The notes beneath the pieces were generated by a model that was not told the DNA's origin, did not search any database, and was given only the letters and a program-made list of their open reading frames with translations. Of a DNA stretch of 8,284 bases, positions 5,447 through 8,284 are shown piece by piece; the stretch's first letter is position 1; each line of letters starts with the position of its first letter. The position numbers were made by a program, and so were the translations under genes. Source of the stretch: RGIG1668 sp045124495 (GTDB lineage Bacteria; Bacillota; Clostridia; Lachnospirales; Lachnospiraceae); NCBI GenBank assembly GCA_045124495.1, contig JBGVLX010000056.1, positions 1-8,284 on the forward strand, read 5' to 3'.

Positions 5447-7543
5447 TTAAATAGAAAATAATAATTCCTTATAGTTTGGATAAGGTAAGAAGGAAGCCGG
5501 TAAATATTCTTCCGTCTTATCAGCCAAAGCCCTGATTTCTTCCATATCAGAAAGAATGGTGCTTTGGTAGAACTTAGCAGATAATAATGCATCTTCAATG
5601 CCTTCTGCTTTGACAGTATCTGCTTCTAATTTTTCCTCTAAGGCATAGATGGCTTCATAGCTTTCCGTAAGAGTCTTAAGCAGCTTCGTCTGGGAAGTGC
5701 ATGCAAAATCGCCAATGCTCTTTTTAAGCTGAATAGATTGAGCCACACTGTCACTATATTTCATAAGAGCCGGAAGGAAGTCAGTAGTAATCATATCCTT
5801 CAAGGTCTTTGCTTCAATATGAAGAGTCTTACTGTAGTTTTCTAGTAAAATCTCATAACGAGAGTAAATTTCACTTTCTGTATAAATACCATGGCTGGTA
5901 AATAAATCAATGTTCTTCTTTGCAATGAAGGTTGGAAGAGCATCCGGAGTGGAGGTTAAATTTGGTAATCCTCGTTTTGTTGCTTCTTCTACCCATTCAT
6001 CGGTATAACCGTTTCCATTAAAAATGATTTTCTTATGTTTTACAATGGCACGTTTTACTAATTCATGAACAGCCTCTTCGATATTTTCCGGTTTCGTATC
6101 CTTTAATTCATCATAAAATTGTGACAATGCTTCCGCAACTGCAGTATTGATGACAATGTTTGGTCCTGCAACAGAGGCAGAAGAACCTAACATACGGAAT
6201 TCGAACTTATTACCCGTAAAGGCGAATGGTGAAGTTCTGTTACGGTCTGTAGTATCCTTCGTAAAGTGTGGAAGTACAGAAGCACCTGTTTCCATCTGGA
6301 CTCTCTTTTGTTCCTTAAAGAAGGTACCATTTTCAATGGAATCCAAAACTGCCGTCAATTCATCACCTAAGAAGATAGATACGATGGCAGGTGGGGCCTC
6401 GTTGGCACCAAGACGGTGATCATTTCCGGCACTTGCAACGGATAAACGCATCAAATCGGAGTACTCATCCACTGCCTTAATTACAGCTACTAAGAAAATT
6501 AGGAACTGGGTATTTTCAGCAGGGGTACGGCCTGGATCTAACAGGTTTACACCGGTATTGGTAGTCATGGACCAGTTGTTATGTTTACCGGAACCATTGA
6601 TTCCGTCAAATGGTTTTTCATGAAGAAGACAAACCAAATTGTGTTTTTCTGCTACCTTCTTCATAATTTCCATAGTAAGCTGGTTATGGTCTACTGCAAT
6701 GTTTGCAGTATCGAAGATTGGTGCTAATTCGTGCTGGGCAGGAGCCACTTCGTTATGTTTTGTCTTTGCCGGAATTCCTAATTTCCATAATTCTTCATCT
6801 AAATCATGCATATAAGCAGAAACACGAGGCTTTAACGCTCCGAAGTAATGGTCTTCCATTTCCTGACCCTTTGGAGGTTTTGCACCAAGTAAGGTTCTTC
6901 CGGTAAATACCAAATCGGTACGTTTCTTATATAAATCCTTATCTACCAGGAAGTATTCCTGTTCCGGACCAACGGTAGTAGAAACGCTGGTTACCGCTGT
7001 CTGACCAAGAAGATTTAAAATCTTGGTAGCTTCTTTACTTAAGGTTTCCATAGAACGAAGAAGAGGAGTCTTCTTATCCAACGCTTCTCCATTATAAGAA
7101 CAGAAAGCGGTAGGAATGTAAAGGGTTCCATCTTTAATAAATGCCGGTGAAGTAGGATCCCATGCGGTATAACCTCTGGCTTCAAAAGTAGCACGAAGTC
7201 CACCGGAAGGGAAGCTGGACGCATCCGGTTCACCCTTAACCAGCTCCTTACCAGAGAAATCCATGATAATTTCACCATTTTCAATAGGAGAAATGAAACT
7301 GTCATGCTTTTCTGCAGTAAAACCGGTCATTGGCTGGAACCAATGTGTAAAGTGGGTTGCCCCATTTTCGATTGCCCACTCCTTCATTGCCACTGCAACA
7401 GAGTTTGCTACATCAAGTTCCAAATGTGTATTATTTTCAATCGTCTTTCGAAGGGCCTTATAAATGTCCTTTGGAAGTTTTTCTCTCATAATCTTGTCAC
7501 TAAATACAAGACTTCCGTATAATTCAGGTATGTTCTTTGCCAT
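5447..7543 (-). CDS. glnN: glutamine synthetase type III (698 aa)
   Basis: This cytosolic enzyme makes glutamine from glutamate, ammonia and ATP. Length (698) and sequence fit type III (GlnN), which is longer than the ~450-residue type I enzyme. Diagnostic blocks are the N-terminal F-P-S-G-G-L-R-A-T-F-E-A-R-G-Y-T (111-126), G-P-E-Q-E-Y-F (192-198, active-site glutamates), N-E-V-A-P-A-Q-H-E (264-272), G-S-G-K-H-N-N-W-S (317-325), G-N-D-H-R-L-G-A-N-E-A-P-P-A (373-386) and the substrate/ATP region D-R-N-R-T-S-P-F to K-F-E-F-R (433-450). The C-terminal ~150 residues look helical. ATG 7543 is chosen because AAAGGAG (7554-7560) precedes it. The frame stays open upstream to 7660, but that extension runs through the leader terminator and the promoter and is not coding. 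The gene is upstream of and collinear with amt, so uptake and assimilation of ammonium are adjacent. Expression is probably set by the leader terminator. Confidence 0.95.
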   Translation of the reverse strand: MAKNIPELYGSLVFSDKIMREKLPKDIYKALRKTIENNTHLELDVANSVAVAMKEWAIENGATHFTHWFQPMTGFTAEKHDSFISPIENGEIIMDFSGKELVKGEPDASSFPSGGLRATFEARGYTAWDPTSPAFIKDGTLYIPTAFCSYNGEALDKKTPLLRSMETLSKEATKILNLLGQTAVTSVSTTVGPEQEYFLVDKDLYKKRTDLVFTGRTLLGAKPPKGQEMEDHYFGALKPRVSAYMHDLDEELWKLGIPAKTKHNEVAPAQHELAPIFDTANIAVDHNQLTMEIMKKVAEKHNLVCLLHEKPFDGINGSGKHNNWSMTTNTGVNLLDPGRTPAENTQFLIFLVAVIKAVDEYSDLMRLSVASAGNDHRLGANEAPPAIVSIFLGDELTAVLDSIENGTFFKEQKRVQMETGASVLPHFTKDTTDRNRTSPFAFTGNKFEFRMLGSSASVAGPNIVINTAVAEALSQFYDELKDTKPENIEEAVHELVKRAIVKHKKIIFNGNGYTDEWVEEATKRGLPNLTSTPDALPTFIAKKNIDLFTSHGIYTESEIYSRYEILLENYSKTLHIEAKTLKDMITTDFLPALMKYSDSVAQSIQLKKSIGDFACTSQTKLLKTLTESYEAIYALEEKLEADTVKAEGIEDALLSAKFYQSTILSDMEEIRALADKTEEYLPASFLPYPNYKELLFSI

Positions 7544-7584
7544 ATAATATATTCTCCTTTCAGATATAAACTTTCTAGATAAAC

Positions 7585-7619
7585 AAAAAAGGCACTCTGG
7601 ATTTCTCCAAAGCGCCTTT
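7585..7619 (-). terminator. leader terminator/attenuator before glnN
   Basis: On the minus strand a 14-bp stem (two G-U wobbles) is closed by a GAAA tetraloop: 5' arm 7619-7606, loop 7605-7602, 3' arm 7601-7588. Six U follow (7590-7585). It lies between the glnN promoter (7633-7660) and the start codon at 7543, so full-length glnN mRNA requires read-through. The 5' arm overlaps the mini-hairpin 7609-7624. Confidence 0.85.
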
Positions 7620-7624
7620 GCTTT
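7609..7624 (-). promoter_or_regulatory. A1/G4 hexaloop mini-hairpin in the glnN leader
   Basis: Minus strand: AAAGC, loop AAAGGC, GCTTT. The stem is 5 bp and perfect, with A at loop position 1 and G at position 4. It uses the first 11 bases of the terminator's 5' arm and is therefore incompatible with the terminator. If the promoter call is right it lies at the extreme 5' end of the transcript, leaving no room for a second hairpin upstream. Confidence 0.45.
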
Positions 7625-7632
7625 ATGACTGT

Positions 7633-7660
7633 AGTTTACTCCAAAATTTTGAGATGTCAA
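7633..7660 (-). promoter_or_regulatory. glnN promoter
   Basis: On the minus strand, TTGACA (7660-7655, perfect -35) and TAAACT (7638-7633, four of six) are separated by 16 bases. The predicted start is near 7626, giving a leader of about 83 bases that contains the terminator. A-tract-rich DNA upstream (7661-7787) could serve as an UP element. Confidence 0.6.
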
Positions 7661-7787
7661 GACTTTTTTTAGAAAAAAATTTTAGAAAGCTGCATAAAAC
7701 CCAATATTTAAGGGAAAAATTTAAAGTTAAAAAATTTAAAAATGCCCACAGGAGAAAATTTTTTCTATTGAATTAACAAAAAAACAC
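7661..7787. other. A/T-tract-rich divergent control region
   Basis: This gene-free stretch separates the glnN promoter (leftward) from the small-RNA promoter (rightward). It is packed with A and T tracts and T-T-T-A-A-A repeats, which suggests bent DNA or UP elements. I see no GlnR/TnrA-like TGT-N-ACA palindrome in it. Confidence 0.4.
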
Positions 7788-7816
7788 TTTACAAACGAAA
7801 AAAAAAGTTATAGAAT
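7788..7816 (+). promoter_or_regulatory. promoter of the candidate small RNA
   Basis: TTTACA (7788-7793, five of six) and TAGAAT (7811-7816, five of six) are separated by exactly 17 bases, with an A-rich upstream region. The predicted start is near 7823. This is the best-matching promoter in the window, and no gene follows it within the next few hundred bases. Confidence 0.7.
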
Positions 7817-7891
7817 AGCACAAACAACAAAGCGTTGTGAAGGAACCCATCCGTTTCAACGCCATGGAGCATGAAAAAATAATATAAGTCA

Positions 7892-7905
7892 TGACAAAGA
7901 CGTCA
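7892..7905 (+). promoter_or_regulatory. A1/G4 hexaloop mini-hairpin in the small RNA
   Basis: TGAC, loop AAAGAC, GTCA: a perfect 4-bp stem. The loop has A at position 1 and G at position 4, and it shares its first loop bases with the start of the terminator stem. The geometry is the same as in the glnN and amt leaders. Confidence 0.4.
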
Positions 7906-7945
7906 GATTTCCTTTTTTAGAAAAAGGAGATTTGGCGTCTTTTTT
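7896..7945 (+). terminator. very long intrinsic terminator of the small RNA
   Basis: The stem runs from 7896-7917 to 7921-7942: 22 consecutive pairs including three wobbles, with a 3-base TAG loop. The T-run covers 7940-7945. It is unusually long for an intrinsic terminator. Confidence 0.85.
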
Positions 7946-7974
7946 GGTAATTGCGAAACTTTAGGAAGCATTAC

Positions 7975-8162
7975 GAAACATTCATAATAATTGAGATTTC
8001 AAAGAAACGATTATGATATATGAAATGTTCAAAATAGTTGAGTTCATTCAGAAATGAATATGAAATATGAAATGTTCAAAATAGTCGAGTTCTCTCAGAA
8101 ACGATTATGAAATATGAAATGTTTAAAATAATGGAGCTTTCAGAAACATTCAAATTAATTGT
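7975..8162. repeat. 47-bp tandem repeat, four units
   Basis: Units begin at 7975, 8022, 8069 and 8116, each starting GAAAY with an exact 47-base step. Units 2 and 3 differ at five of 47 positions; the first and fourth are more diverged. A fifth, poorly matching stretch begins at 8163 (GAAACTTTTGAAGC) and resembles a partial unit at 7954 (GAAACTTTAGGAAGC). The common core is GAAATGTTCAAAATAG, then GAG, then TTTCAGAAAC-like sequence. The period is not a multiple of three and stops occur, so it is not protein-coding. A minisatellite or an array of binding sites are both possible. Confidence 0.85.
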
Positions 8163-8284
8163 GAAACTTTTGAAGCAAACAAGAAATTATTCCAAAGAGT
8201 ATCGCGAGTGATTCAAAAGAAACAAATACCTAAGCAGGTGCTTGTTCAGCCGTCGGTACTTAATGAGAGGCTTGCCTCGAATTT
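8163..8284. other. unrecognised right edge of the window
   Basis: No gene can be called. One plus-strand frame stays open from the stop at 8124-8126 to the window end (about 52 codons, with K-Q-I-P-K-Q-V-L-V-Q-P near 8214-8246) but has no ATG and no ribosome binding site. Small palindromes are present: AAGCA-GG-TGCTT (8232-8243) and GAGG-CTTG-CCTC (8267-8278). It may be part of a dispersed repeat or the edge of a neighbouring gene. Confidence 0.35.

Larger units (their letters stand above)
7823..7945 (+). ncRNA. candidate small RNA (~120 nt), divergent from glnN
   Basis: The unit is bounded by a strong promoter and a 22-bp intrinsic terminator and holds no credible ORF (the best is seven codons without a ribosome binding site). 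A 5' hairpin pairs GCGTTG (7832-7837) with CAACGC, extended by GAA/TTT and GGA/TCC with two bulges, and has a C-rich ACCCA loop. A second, competing fold is ACAAC-AAAGC-GTTGT (7824-7838). An AU-rich single-stranded stretch (about 7872-7890) leads to the terminator. I recognise no known riboswitch or RNA family. It could be a nitrogen-related regulatory RNA or the attenuated leader of a gene beyond the window. The exact 5' end is predicted only. Confidence 0.55.

Noticed and set aside
7544..7660. A 39-residue N-terminal extension of glutamine synthetase.
   Set aside because: The extension reads through the leader terminator and the promoter; the ATG at 7543 has a ribosome binding site and gives the usual family start M-A-K-N.
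7975..8162. A CRISPR array.
   Set aside because: The 47-bp units are adjacent, imperfect and have no unique spacers between conserved repeats.

Overview
The window looks like a low-GC Firmicute, most likely an anaerobic gut clostridium of the Lachnospiraceae type. That placement is inferred from strong AGGAGG-type ribosome binding sites, an AT-rich codon choice, a type III glutamine synthetase beside an ammonium transporter fused to a P-II domain, and an Lsa-like ABC-F gene. No rRNA, tRNA, CRISPR array or intact transposase is visible.

Layout. (1) Positions 1-1306: a very AT-rich HipA-like kinase gene (97-1203, +) followed directly by a tiny ORF (1204-1275). Both lie between two near-identical 39-bp hairpin repeats (11-49 and 1268-1306), and the right copy supplies the stop codon of the tiny ORF, so this looks like a small accessory module with a damaged second gene. 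(2) 1307-1774: debris without an intact gene, holding a gene relic between inverted repeats. (3) 1775-3346: an intrinsic terminator/attenuator sits directly before the ribosome binding site of an Lsa-like ABC-F ribosome-protection gene (1823-3346, +). (4) 3347-3596: a convergent intergenic stretch with three strong hairpins. (5) 3597-7660 (-): a nitrogen-assimilation block read from right to left: promoter, leader terminator, glnN (type III glutamine synthetase), a second leader terminator, then amt with a C-terminal P-II signalling domain. (6) 7661-8284: an AT-rich divergent promoter region, a well-delimited candidate small RNA (about 7823-7945, +), then about four 47-bp tandem repeats and an unrecognised right edge.

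How the parts work together. Amt imports ammonium and GlnN fixes it into glutamine. The P-II domain on Amt probably senses ATP/ADP and 2-oxoglutarate and gates the channel from within the same polypeptide. It lacks the tyrosine that GlnD uridylylates in enteric GlnB. The glnN leader, the amt leader and the small RNA each carry an intrinsic terminator whose first A-A-A-G can instead form the hexaloop of a small perfect hairpin flanked by a 4-5 bp stem. This repeated arrangement resembles the A1/G4 hexaloop hairpins bound by ANTAR antiterminators, a regulator class already linked to clostridial type III glutamine synthetase. It suggests a shared nitrogen antitermination switch with a possible decoy RNA. 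This is the most interesting signal in the window, but the second hairpin expected for a canonical ANTAR target was not found.
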